From: an uncultured Desulfovibrio sp.
GTDB lineage: Bacteria > Desulfobacterota > Desulfovibrionia > Desulfovibrionales > Desulfovibrionaceae
NCBI GenBank assembly: GCA_944327285.1
Contig: CALVHG010000020.1
Span: 1-41,355 of the forward strand
Length of the DNA stretch: 41,355 bases
Direction of reading: 5' to 3'
Shown: positions 34,320-41,355 of the stretch, piece after piece
Position numbering within the stretch: the first letter of the stretch is position 1
How the letters are laid out: the number at the start of each line of letters is the position of its first letter
Position numbers and translations under genes: made by a program
Notes under the pieces: model-generated
The model's database searches: none
The model's input: the letters and a program-made list of their open reading frames with translations, nothing else
Told to the model about the DNA's origin: nothing

Positions 34320-36025
34320 TGTCCTGTGATTTGCTGCTGGTCAATACGCATCGCCAGTACGGCTTCGAGAGCGGCGCTTTCCGGGACTGGCAGGGCGTCT
34401 ACCTGCTGGCCGCCTACCTGGAGGAAAACGGCTATGCCGTCCGGGTGCTGTCCGGCTTTGTCCATGAGGTGCTTCCGCTGCTGGAGGCGGAAATTGCCGC
34501 GGGCGCGGCGGCCGTGGGCTTTTCCTGCGACTATGAGAATCAGGACGAGGTGACGCAGCTTTCCCGGCATGTGCGGGAACTGCGGCCGCTGCCGGTCATT
34601 GTCGGCGGGCCGCAGGCGGTGGCGCTCGGCGAGGACTTTCTGCTGCGGAGCGGGGCGCTGGCCGTGGTGCGCGGCGAGGGCGAACTGCCGCTGCTGGCGC
34701 TTATGAACTATATCGCGGACGGCAGCGGACGGCTGGAGGATATCCCCGGCATTGTCTATCTGCATGAAGGGCGGGAGCGCCGCACGCCTCCGCCGCCGCC
34801 CATCGCCAACCTCGACGCTCTGCCCTTTGCCGACAGATCGTTCTCGCTTCTCCGGCCGTCCGCGCCGTCTGTTCTGTCTGTTCTGACGGCCCGCGGCTGT
34901 CCCTTCCGCTGCTCCTTCTGCTACGAGGGCGGCAATACCCGCTCTGTCCGCTGGCGCAGCGTGGGCAATGTCATGCGGGAGCTGCGGCAGAAGCTGAACG
35001 CCGATCCGCGCATCCGCATGGTGCTCTTCACGGACGACGCCTTTACGCTCAATCCGCGCCGGGTGGGGGAGTTTTGCGACGCTCTCGCCGCCTACAGGCG
35101 GGAACGGGATTTCGGCTGGTTTGCCGAGGCGCATCCCCGAACCCTGCTGACGCATCCCGAACTGGTGTCCCGCATGGTGGAAGCCGGTCTTGTTTCCCTG
35201 CAAATCGGCGTGGAATCCGGCGACAGCCGCACGCTGCGGGCCTACAACAAAAAGACCACTCCGGCCATGATCGAGGAGGCCGTAGACGTCTGCCGTCAGG
35301 CCAATCTCCTCCATCTGGTGGGCAATATCATTGTTGGCGGAGCCTTTGAGACGGAAGAAAGCATTGCCCGTTCGCGGGAGTTCGGTCTGCGTCTGCTGGA
35401 GCGGGGCGCCGGTATGGCGGAACTGCACGCCATCCATTTCTGGCCTCTGCCCAATACGGCTATGACCCTGCGTCCGCAAGACTTCGGCATGGAGATTCTG
35501 GACCCGCAGTCCCGAACGGCCGTTACCGACTACCCGGTGGCGCGCTGCGGCGAGCTGTCTCCGGAGCGGCTTTCCGGTCTGCGGGCCGACATGGACGAGG
35601 CGTTCAAAATGCGGGTGCGCGAGCTTGCCCTGCAACTGCCGGCGTCCGCCGTGCTGCGGGTGCTGGGGCATTGGCATCGCTACCGCCAGTATTCCGGTTA
35701 TGTGGATGCTCTGTCCCGCGTCGACCGCTACCGTCGTTTTTCCCTGCTGCTGGAGCAGGGGGCCGTCCGCAGGCTGGACGATATTCCGCCGGAAGAAATC
35801 GGCCTCTGGCATCCGCAGCGTCAGTGCCCGCCGCTGACGCGGGACGGTCGGCATTTTGCCGGCGATCTGCCTGTGGACGCCGAGACGTACCGGGTGCTTG
35901 TGGCCTCGGCGGGCCGCATGACCGTGGACGAGGCGGCCGCCTTCTGCTGCATGGCGCGTTCGGATTTTCTCAGGGCGGCGCGGCGTCTGGAAGACAGCCT
36001 GGCGCTGGCCTTCTGCCGTTATTAG
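34319..36025 (+). CDS. B12-binding-domain radical SAM enzyme
   Basis: From ATG 34319 (TAATG overlap with the previous gene, GGAGG upstream) the protein has 568 residues. A cobalamin-type Rossmann domain comes first (about 1-150: VGFSCDYENQDEVTQLSRHV, PVIVGGPQAVALGEDFLLRS, VRGEGELPLLAL). The radical-SAM cluster motif is CPFRCSFC (Cys 194, 198, 201), and the barrel contains MVEAGLVSLQIGVESGDSRT. A C-terminal extension of about 100 residues has Cys/His but no known motif. The family includes methylases and ring-forming enzymes. One-base overlap with the SPASM enzyme implies a joint pathway. Its TAG stop is formed by a repeat-A remnant. Confidence 0.88.
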   Translation: MSCDLLLVNTHRQYGFESGAFRDWQGVYLLAAYLEENGYAVRVLSGFVHEVLPLLEAEIAAGAAAVGFSCDYENQDEVTQLSRHVRELRPLPVIVGGPQAVALGEDFLLRSGALAVVRGEGELPLLALMNYIADGSGRLEDIPGIVYLHEGRERRTPPPPPIANLDALPFADRSFSLLRPSAPSVLSVLTARGCPFRCSFCYEGGNTRSVRWRSVGNVMRELRQKLNADPRIRMVLFTDDAFTLNPRRVGEFCDALAAYRRERDFGWFAEAHPRTLLTHPELVSRMVEAGLVSLQIGVESGDSRTLRAYNKKTTPAMIEEAVDVCRQANLLHLVGNIIVGGAFETEESIARSREFGLRLLERGAGMAELHAIHFWPLPNTAMTLRPQDFGMEILDPQSRTAVTDYPVARCGELSPERLSGLRADMDEAFKMRVRELALQLPASAVLRVLGHWHRYRQYSGYVDALSRVDRYRRFSLLLEQGAVRRLDDIPPEEIGLWHPQRQCPPLTRDGRHFAGDLPVDAETYRVLVASAGRMTVDEAAAFCCMARSDFLRAARRLEDSLALAFCRY

Positions 36026-36046
36026 AGCATTTCAACCTGAACTCTG
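36023..36046. mobile_element. Remnant of repeat A terminal sequence
   Basis: TA-GAGCATTTCAACCTGA-ACTC: one terminal repeat and a possible trace of the other, with the interior gone. TA plus G is the stop codon of the B12 radical-SAM gene. It lies in the 40-bp gap before the third GTPase. Confidence 0.55.
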
Positions 36047-36065
36047 GCTTCTATCGGGAGGTTGT

Positions 36066-37805
36066 ATGCAGGGATTGTCCGCTTATCAGACCGTCATTCG
36101 GGAGGCGCTCCGCGAGCTGGAGCCGCTTGCGGCGCGATACGGCGCGGAGGATTCGTCTCTTGGCAGGGGCGAGGCCGCGAAACTGGCGCAAACATACCGG
36201 CAGGCGCGGGAGCATTGCGACGAACGCCTTGAGGCGGATCGCCCCAGGGTCATGCTGTACGGCGTTTACAACGCGGGCAAGAGCACGCTGCTCAACGCGC
36301 TGCTCGGCAGAGAGGAGGCGGCCATAGGCGACACGCCGACAACGGCCAGGCTGAGCTCGTATCTGTGGAACGGGTACGAGCTCCTCGACACGCCGGGCAT
36401 TAACGCGCCCATTGAGCATGAAATCATCAGCCGCGAAGCCCTGACGCGCTGTCAGGTGGTGTTTTTTGTTGTCAGCGCGGCCAATTCCTTTGAAAATATG
36501 GCCATTTTTGAGGCCATGCGCGACGTTGCGCGGCAGGGCAAGCGTCTGTTCATCGTGCTGAACGACAAGGAAAACAAAGGGGCGGATCACCCCGATATGA
36601 CGCGGGTCAGGCAGGCTGTGCAGCGCAATCTTATGGCGGTCGGTTTCGACGCGGAGCAGGCCGCGGCCTTCCGGCTGTGCGTGATCAACGCCAAGTTCGC
36701 GCTGCTGGGGCGGCTGCACAGGAATGACAAGCTGGTGGAGTCAAGCGGTATTCTGGAGCTTGAGCGGCTGGCCGTGGAAGAAATCCGCCGGGTCAACGGC
36801 TTTGCCCTCGCCGCCGATCTGTGCGGCTACCTGCATGCGGCCTTTGCCCCTCTTGCCGGACAGCTCGCCCGGATCGACGAGGGCGGCGACGCCGTCAGCC
36901 GGAACGACTTTTTGCAGGCCCGCAGGGAATACGCCGAGTTCCGCGCGGCGCTGGAAGGCAAAATAAGGAATGAGTGCGCTTCGCTGGAGCGCGCCTTCAT
37001 GGGCTGTTTCCCGTCGCTGGAGACGGTGACGGCCGCCTCCGTCGGCATGGATGCCGAAAGCGTCGGCGACGGCATCAGGCAGGCGTGGGACAGGCGCGGC
37101 GAAGCCGTCGATCAGCTTGTCCGGGAAGAAATCGAACGCTACCGGCATCGGCTTGCCGCGCAGCTGCGGCATATTCTGACGTCGCCGTCCGTCGCGGTTC
37201 CGCCGGCTGCCGACGTTCCGGACGGGCAGACGCTGGAGAGCATCCGCAATACGCTGGAACACCGGCCCCGGCCTGCGGAGCCTGCCGCGCCTTCCGTGTC
37301 CGGCAACGAGCTGTGCGACAAAGTCGAAGCCGTCGGGAGCATTCTGGGCGGCACGACGCTTGCCACCGCGGTGCTGAAAATTCCCCTGCCGGTGCTGGGA
37401 CCGCTGAGCATTCCCGCCGGTTTGGCGCTGACCATTCTTCCGCGCATCTTTCGCGCCCTGTTCGGCAAGTCTCAGGCGGAGCTGGAAAACGAACGCATTG
37501 AAGCCGAGGCGGCGGAGCGGCGGCGCGTGGAAGAGGAAAACGCCAGAAATATCGCTCTCTGGCGTCAGGAGCTGCGTCACTACTGTCAGGACCTGACGCA
37601 GGATTTTCTGCGGGCGGCAAAGGAACGCGCGTCCGCCATGCTTGAGGCCGCCTTTGCCGGCGTGTTTGCCGACGCGGAAGCGGAAATGCTGGCCCGCGAG
37701 GCGTCGGGGCGGGAAATTCTTGCGGATGCGGCGCGGCTCCAGACCATTCTGGAGCGTCTGTCCCGCGCCGAAGAGGACCTGCGGGCGCGGGAGGCGTCTC
37801 TGTGA
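36066..37805 (+). CDS. Third dynamin-like GTPase with hydrophobic insertion segment
   Basis: The 579-residue protein has G1 YGVYNAGKSTLLNALL (about 64-79), a switch-I Thr in IGDTPTTA, G3 LLDTPGINAP (about 106-115) and G4 VLNDKENKG (about 163-171). A long helical stalk follows. A hydrophobic, Gly/Pro-rich segment at about 420-465 (ILGGTTLATAVLKIPLPVLG) looks like a dynamin-type membrane paddle, and a coiled coil ends the protein. GGGAGG lies six bases before ATG 36066. Last gene of the operon; a terminator follows the stop. Mechanochemical membrane remodelling is the usual role of such proteins. Confidence 0.82.
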   Translation: MQGLSAYQTVIREALRELEPLAARYGAEDSSLGRGEAAKLAQTYRQAREHCDERLEADRPRVMLYGVYNAGKSTLLNALLGREEAAIGDTPTTARLSSYLWNGYELLDTPGINAPIEHEIISREALTRCQVVFFVVSAANSFENMAIFEAMRDVARQGKRLFIVLNDKENKGADHPDMTRVRQAVQRNLMAVGFDAEQAAAFRLCVINAKFALLGRLHRNDKLVESSGILELERLAVEEIRRVNGFALAADLCGYLHAAFAPLAGQLARIDEGGDAVSRNDFLQARREYAEFRAALEGKIRNECASLERAFMGCFPSLETVTAASVGMDAESVGDGIRQAWDRRGEAVDQLVREEIERYRHRLAAQLRHILTSPSVAVPPAADVPDGQTLESIRNTLEHRPRPAEPAAPSVSGNELCDKVEAVGSILGGTTLATAVLKIPLPVLGPLSIPAGLALTILPRIFRALFGKSQAELENERIEAEAAERRRVEEENARNIALWRQELRHYCQDLTQDFLRAAKERASAMLEAAFAGVFADAEAEMLAREASGREILADAARLQTILERLSRAEEDLRAREASL

Positions 37806-37846
37806 CGGGCGTTTTCCGCGGCGCGACAGGGGCCCGTCCCTTTTTC
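37804..37846 (+). terminator. Terminator of the GTPase/radical-SAM operon
   Basis: GACGGGC ... GCCCGTC with a GC-rich interior, then CCTTTTT. The stem starts at the last bases of the GTPase stop. Confidence 0.6.
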
Positions 37847-37850
37847 GTCT

Positions 37851-37998
37851 AAGAGCATTTTCAGTTTGAAATGCTTTGCATTTCAAACCATACGGCCTGT
37901 CGTTTCGCGGAAAAAACGCGGTTTTTCCGCTCACTTTGGGCCGGGCGGCGCTGTGCCGCCGCCTCGCGTTTCACCTTTTTCAAAGTTGAAATGCTCTA
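37851..37998. mobile_element. MITE-like repeat A, full copy
   Basis: Core 37853-37996 (144 bp). The right flank is TA, the left flank is AA within CTAAGAGC, so one base of the duplicated TA seems mutated. Confidence 0.88.
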
Positions 37999-38082
37999 AG
38001 GCCCGCCGTTTTTCTTTTCGCGCGCAAGGCCCTTCTGTCTTTCCGGCAGGGGGGTCTTTTTCTTTGCTTTTTTGGCGGGACG

Positions 38083-38116
38083 ATTCCATGCCGTGGAATG
38101 CGCTTCCTGTAAGAAT
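38083..38116 (+). promoter_or_regulatory. Regulon operator 4 with -10, upstream of the SHOCT membrane protein
   Basis: ATTCCATGCCGTGGAAT (38083-38099), 10 bp, TAAGAAT (38110-38116). The leader to the start at 38313 is about 190 bases and codes for nothing obvious. Confidence 0.6.
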
Positions 38117-38312
38117 GAAGACGCCGCGCGGGCTGACGTCTTCCTGCGAATGCGTAGCGCCCCGCGGCTGCGGCGTCCTGTTGTGTGCCCCTGTCGGCCG
38201 CATGGGCCGGACGGACAGGACGCCGTATTCTGCGCGTGATCATCCTCGGCCGGTTCGGCGATCGCTGCGGTCGCGCGGATTCTTTCCGACACATTACAAG
38301 GAGCGTCTGGTC

Positions 38313-39053
38313 ATGGGGAATCTTGTTTTTTTAATTATCGCTCTGCTGGCGGGTCTGGTGCTGTTCGGCAGATGGAAAGATTCGTCGGTAAACATGATGG
38401 CGGCGGCGGAAGACTCGTTTGCCATGAGGCATTTCGGCTGGCGCTGGAAAACGTTTGACTTTGTGCTGCTGGGGCTGTTCTCATTCAGCCTGAGCATTTT
38501 CTATTTTGCCTATACTGCGGCAAAAAGGATGGACACGGCCGACGGCGGGGCGGGTTCTCTGCGCGTCAAGGTGCTGATCTGCATTTTTCTTCTGCTTTAT
38601 GCGGCGCTGTGCGACGCATCCGCTGTGGAGTTTGCCTCGGAACAGCGCATGTTTGAGGCGGCGGGCGTGATGGTTATTGTCGCTGTGCTGCTGTATCTGG
38701 CGGAACTTGTGCTGCTGATTGTTTTTTCCTTCGGCATGAAGAAGCGCCTCGAACAGATGCTTCTGGAGGAGGGCCTGCCCCAGCGGCTTAACGGCTTCCT
38801 GTGCTTCTTCTTCCCCATTGTTTACCAGTACTACGTCATTGTAAACGCCGAGAAGCGTCATGCCGCTCTTGCGGCCGTGGCGCGGGCGCAGGTGCAGACG
38901 GCGGCCCCCCGGCCGGAGGACGCGCAGCCCGCCGCGCAGGACGATCGTCTGGACAGGCTGCGGCAGCTTGCCGGGCTGAAGGAGCAGGGGGCGCTGTCGG
39001 AAGAGGAGTTTCAGGCCGAAAAGAGAAGGATTCTCGGCGAAGACCGGGAGTAA
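38313..39053 (+). CDS. Multispanning membrane protein with C-terminal SHOCT motif
   Basis: The 246-residue protein has hydrophobic helices at about 3-18, 48-68, 86-103, 112-138 and 160-178, then an Ala/Pro/Gln-rich linker. A SHOCT motif ends it (DRLDRLRQLAGLKEQGALSE, then EFQAEKRRIL). SHOCT is a short oligomerisation or membrane-anchoring motif often appended to bacterial PH-like and membrane proteins. AAGGAGCG lies upstream of ATG 38313; an open frame upstream runs through a repeat and is not coding. It has its own copy of the regulon operator and a strong terminator. Confidence 0.75.
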   Translation: MGNLVFLIIALLAGLVLFGRWKDSSVNMMAAAEDSFAMRHFGWRWKTFDFVLLGLFSFSLSIFYFAYTAAKRMDTADGGAGSLRVKVLICIFLLLYAALCDASAVEFASEQRMFEAAGVMVIVAVLLYLAELVLLIVFSFGMKKRLEQMLLEEGLPQRLNGFLCFFFPIVYQYYVIVNAEKRHAALAAVARAQVQTAAPRPEDAQPAAQDDRLDRLRQLAGLKEQGALSEEEFQAEKRRILGEDRE

Positions 39054-39092
39054 CTGTCGCGCAGGGCGGCGACGCCGCATGCGAGAAGAGCG

Positions 39093-39130
39093 GACAGGCC
39101 GTTTTCCCCGCCGGGGAAGACGGCCTGTTT
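39093..39130 (+). terminator. Strong rho-independent terminator
   Basis: ACAGGCCGTTTTCCCCG, CGGGGAAGACGGCCTGT form a stem of about 17 bp with one G-U type mismatch, followed by TTTT. Confidence 0.85.
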
Positions 39131-39139
39131 TCGTCATCT

Positions 39140-39287
39140 TAGAGCATTTTTAGTTTGAAATGCTTTGCATTTCAAACCATACGGCCTGTCGTTTCGCGGA
39201 AAAAACGCGGTTTTTCCGCTCACTTTTGGCCGGGCGGCGCCGTGCCGCCGCCTCGCGTTTCTCCTTTTTCAAAGGTGAAACGCTCTG
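39140..39287. mobile_element. MITE-like repeat A, full copy
   Basis: Core 39142-39285 (144 bp). Left flank TA, right flank TG. Confidence 0.88.
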
Positions 39288-39313
39288 GAGCATTTTCAGT
39301 TTGAAACGCTCTG
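39286..39313. mobile_element. TIR-only miniature of repeat A next to a full copy
   Basis: Core 39288-39311 is 24 bp, GAGCATTTTCAG directly followed by TTTGAAACGCTC, with TG on both sides. It sits two bases from the full copy and just after the stop of the minus-strand exported-protein gene. Confidence 0.7.
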
Positions 39314-39315
39314 AT

Positions 39316-40002
39316 TTATTCCGGCATGTAGAAGCCCAGCATCAGCCCGCGCGCGCCGCATGCAAATCCATGCCCGTTCAAAACTTCAAGGCCGTAGGGG
39401 TGAATGCGGATTTCCACGGGAGTTTCTATCCCGTCCTGCGAGGCGTCCCGGCAGGACAGCATGTTTCCCTCAACGGTGCAGAGTCCGCCAAAGCTGCAGA
39501 TATAGGCGTCCGACGTGGTAGTGGAGATGTCCACCTCCAGTCTGCCTTCCTTGTCCGTGGGCGAGAGCTTCAGCGATCCGTCGCAGAGCGTGAAGTTGTA
39601 TTTCCCCACAAGGTTCTGCTGCGAAGGAGTGATCCGGCGCAGCCGGTGTCCTTCCTTCAGCATGAGAGCGCGAAAGCACTCTCTGCCTTCCGGAATCCAG
39701 AATTGTTCCAGCTGATAGGTGACGGAAACGGCCTGGCCGGGCTGCGTGCCGAAATAGCGTTCCGCATCTTCCTGCGAGGCCGAGATGTAGACCGGCTCAT
39801 CTTCGCCGGGAACCTTGATGCCGATGGAGTGCAGTCCTTCCTCCGCCTCGTACCATCCCTGATAGATGCCCGAAATGGTGGCGGTATCGAGGACTTTTTC
39901 CGGACAGGTAAGCCAGCTCTCCGACCGGGCGGGGCTGCCGGCGCAGACAAGGGCCAGCGCAAGGGCCGTTCCGCCAAGGCGGGGCAAAAGCTGATGCAAC
40001 AT
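39316..40002 (-). CDS. Exported protein of unknown function
   Basis: The 228-residue protein has a signal peptide (about 1-27, ending AGSPARS) and a mature domain rich in beta-strands. Six Cys could form disulfides (WLTCPEK, RECFRAL, FTLCDGS, YICSFGGLC, LSCRD, FACGARG). No family recognised; it resembles periplasmic or cell-surface proteins. GGGAG lies six bases before ATG 40002. A full repeat A lies directly upstream of that site, and the regulon operator lies beyond it, so the mRNA leader should contain the repeat. Confidence 0.7.
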   Translation of the reverse strand: MLHQLLPRLGGTALALALVCAGSPARSESWLTCPEKVLDTATISGIYQGWYEAEEGLHSIGIKVPGEDEPVYISASQEDAERYFGTQPGQAVSVTYQLEQFWIPEGRECFRALMLKEGHRLRRITPSQQNLVGKYNFTLCDGSLKLSPTDKEGRLEVDISTTTSDAYICSFGGLCTVEGNMLSCRDASQDGIETPVEIRIHPYGLEVLNGHGFACGARGLMLGFYMPE

Positions 40003-40013
40003 GACGTTCTCCC

Positions 40014-40161
40014 ATGAGTATTTTCAGTTTGGAATGCTTCGCATTCCAAACCATACGGCCTGTCGTTTCGCGGAAAAAGCGCGGTTTTTCCGCTCACTTT
40101 GGGCCGGGCGGCGCTGTGCGCCGCCTTCGCGTTTCACCTTTTTCAAAGCTGAAACGCTCAT
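40014..40161. mobile_element. MITE-like repeat A, full copy with AT flanks
   Basis: Core 40016-40159 (144 bp), flanked by AT on both sides, so the duplicated dinucleotide need not be TA. It lies between operator 5 and the exported-protein gene. Confidence 0.88.
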
Positions 40162-40260
40162 GTGTTGTGTGCTTCCCGGCAGGCACGGGCAGGATGGGCG
40201 GCAGGCCGCATGGCCGCAGGGGCGACAGCTCCGGGAGGTCTGTCCGGCCCCTGTGGCGTC

Positions 40261-40295
40261 AGCATAGTCTGCCGGCATTCCATCTTGTGGAATGC
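40261..40295 (-). promoter_or_regulatory. Regulon operator 5 with -10, upstream of the exported-protein gene
   Basis: On the minus strand the palindrome ATTCCACAAGATGGAAT (40293-40277), 10 bp, TATGCT (40266-40261). The extended arms GCATTCCA/TGGAATGC are perfect. Confidence 0.65.
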
Positions 40296-40393
40296 CCATG
40301 CGGGCGCGTCGGCGCGGCGCGGGGGAGCGCTTCGCCTCCGCCGCTCTGTCCGGGCTCGACAGCGTGTCGCGCCGTCGGCATGATGGGGTGCCG

Positions 40394-40536
40394 GAGCATG
40401 TCGTCTTTGAAAAAGGCGGAACGCGCGGCGGCAGCGCAGCGTCGCCCGGCCTGAAGCGGGCGGAAAAGCGCGTTTTTTGCGAAACAACGGGCCGTATGGT
40501 TTGGAACGCGCGGCCTTTCAAGCTGAAATTGCTCTA
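40394..40536. mobile_element. MITE-like repeat A, diverged copy
   Basis: Core of about 141 bp from GAGCATGTCGTCTTTG to GCTC at 40534, right flank TA. It ends 10 bases before the ribosome site of the deaminase gene. Confidence 0.75.
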
Positions 40537-40559
40537 TTTGACATCAAGGAGGCTCTACC

Positions 40560-41063
40560 ATGACGGAACAGGACAGGCACGCGGCGTTCATGCTGCGGGC
40601 CATTGAGGAAGCGCGGGCGGGCATGCGGGCCCGGCAGGGCGGCCCCTTCGGGGCCTTGCTGGCCGATCCCGAAGGGCGGATTCTGGCTGTGGCCCATAAC
40701 GAGGTGCTGGGCACGCAGGATTGCACCATGCATGCGGAAGTGGCCGCTCTGCGCAAGGCCGGGCGGCTGGATCTGCGGGGCTGCACGCTCTATGCCACGG
40801 GTTTTCCCTGCGTGATGTGTCTGGGGGCGATTCTCTGGTCGCGGCTTTCTACGCTCTATTACTGCAACGATTACGCCATGACAGCGGCGGCGGGTTTCGA
40901 CGACGCCGCCTTTATGCAGGATGTGGGGCGGGTTTTTCATTGTTCGCCCTCTCCGGCCGGAGAGGTGGAGTTGCCGAATCTGTCCGTGCGGCGTCTCTTT
41001 CTGCCGGAAGGCGCGGCGCTTTATGAGGAATGGAACGCCATGCAGGATCGCACGTTGTATTAG
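40560..41063 (+). CDS. Nucleoside/guanine-type cytidine-deaminase-fold enzyme
   Basis: The 167-residue protein has the zinc site of the CDA superfamily: MHAEVAALR (His 58, Glu 60) and FPCVMCLGAI (Cys 84, Cys 87). Length and the sequence around HNEVLGTQDCTMHAE fit the free-base/nucleoside deaminase branch (guanine deaminase-like) rather than tRNA-specific TadA, though the two are hard to separate by eye. AAGGAGG is eight bases before ATG 40560. The TAG stop belongs to a repeat-A end. Probably a metabolic gene at the island edge. Confidence 0.85.
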   Translation: MTEQDRHAAFMLRAIEEARAGMRARQGGPFGALLADPEGRILAVAHNEVLGTQDCTMHAEVAALRKAGRLDLRGCTLYATGFPCVMCLGAILWSRLSTLYYCNDYAMTAAAGFDDAAFMQDVGRVFHCSPSPAGEVELPNLSVRRLFLPEGAALYEEWNAMQDRTLY

Positions 41064-41355
41064 AGTGTTTCACCTTTTTTCCTCTTCTTCGTTTTTGCTC
41101 CTTCCTTGTATTGCGGCTGCTGCCCGGCGCGGGCGGCAGGTCGCCTGCCCGGCGCGGGGCATGGGGTGAGAGGGGCCGCGGCCCCTCTACACCCCCTGCA
41201 CCCCCGTACTCCCCGCTTTCCGGTACTACGAAAGGCGTCTCTTAAATTGGGCTGTACCCCGCCCGCCGCGTGTCGCGTGGGCGTCGGCGCGGACCTTCCC
41301 GGCCGTTCCGTCCGGGTGATGTCCGCGCCTGCTGCGGCGCTCCGTCCGCCCTTCG
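41061..41355. other. Right-edge intergenic region
   Basis: It starts with one end of repeat A (TA-GAGTGTTTCACC). A perfect 20-bp GC-rich palindrome lies at 41169-41188, which could act as terminator of the deaminase gene. No gene is supported to the window edge. Confidence 0.5.

Noticed and set aside
34202..35854. 550-codon minus-strand open frame opposite the B12 radical-SAM gene
   Set aside because: Low-complexity His/Arg/Gln-rich translation without domains; the plus strand has the CX3CX2C cluster.
130..40536. Regular dispersed repeats considered as CRISPR
   Set aside because: The copies are about 144 bp, scattered kilobases apart, have terminal inverted repeats and no unique spacers; no cas gene is present.

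Overview
The window looks like a defence-rich accessory island from a GC-rich anaerobic bacterium. Two radical-SAM enzymes, the gene repertoire and the dense intergenic repeats suggest a gut-type Desulfovibrionaceae, but no rRNA or housekeeping gene confirms this. AT-rich patches (about 500-2650, 18230-19400, 27950-28200) look foreign against the GC-rich background.

Left part (1-16553) is a row of defence or toxin-antitoxin-like modules. It starts with an ERF recombinase gene broken by a 144-bp repeat. Next come an XRE/ImmA-PIN pair, a single-chain type ISP restriction-modification enzyme, and a Septu-like ATPase/HNH pair. They are followed by a HipA-like kinase, a DUF4258 toxin-like protein with a catalytically dead methyltransferase/target-recognition fusion, and a four-gene DUF262/DUF3696-ATPase module. 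The Septu-like and HipA/DUF4258 units each start with the same 92-bp leader (7753-7844, 9880-9971) and end with nearly the same terminator (9828, 13011), so they look like exchangeable cassettes.

Middle (16554-20511) holds a DUF1848 Fe-S protein, an AT-rich methyltransferase-like gene, a secreted/membrane protein and decayed repeats.

Right part (20784-40002) is the most unusual. It has two proteins with an N-terminal PH-like domain (one also TerB-like), a His-cluster membrane protein, small secreted or membrane proteins, an XRE regulator, a WYL regulator and a zinc-ribbon peptide. A tightly coupled operon follows: short dynamin-like GTPase, (H/Y)SD-repeat membrane protein, large dynamin-like GTPase, SPASM radical SAM, B12-binding radical SAM and a third GTPase. 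Five copies of a palindrome (ATTCCRT-N3-RYGGAAT), each exactly 10 bp upstream of a -10-like hexamer, sit before five transcription units here, including the WYL gene. I infer one WYL-controlled regulon and a candidate membrane-remodelling (GTPase) plus radical-SAM system that I do not recognise as a described one.

The window is littered with a 144-bp palindromic MITE-like element (core GAGC...GCTC, usually flanked by TA). It disrupts the ERF gene at a TA whose removal restores the frame. In five other genes the flanking TA plus the first element base forms the stop codon. Derivatives include TIR-only remnants and composites carrying a G-rich module. A nucleoside deaminase lies at the right edge.
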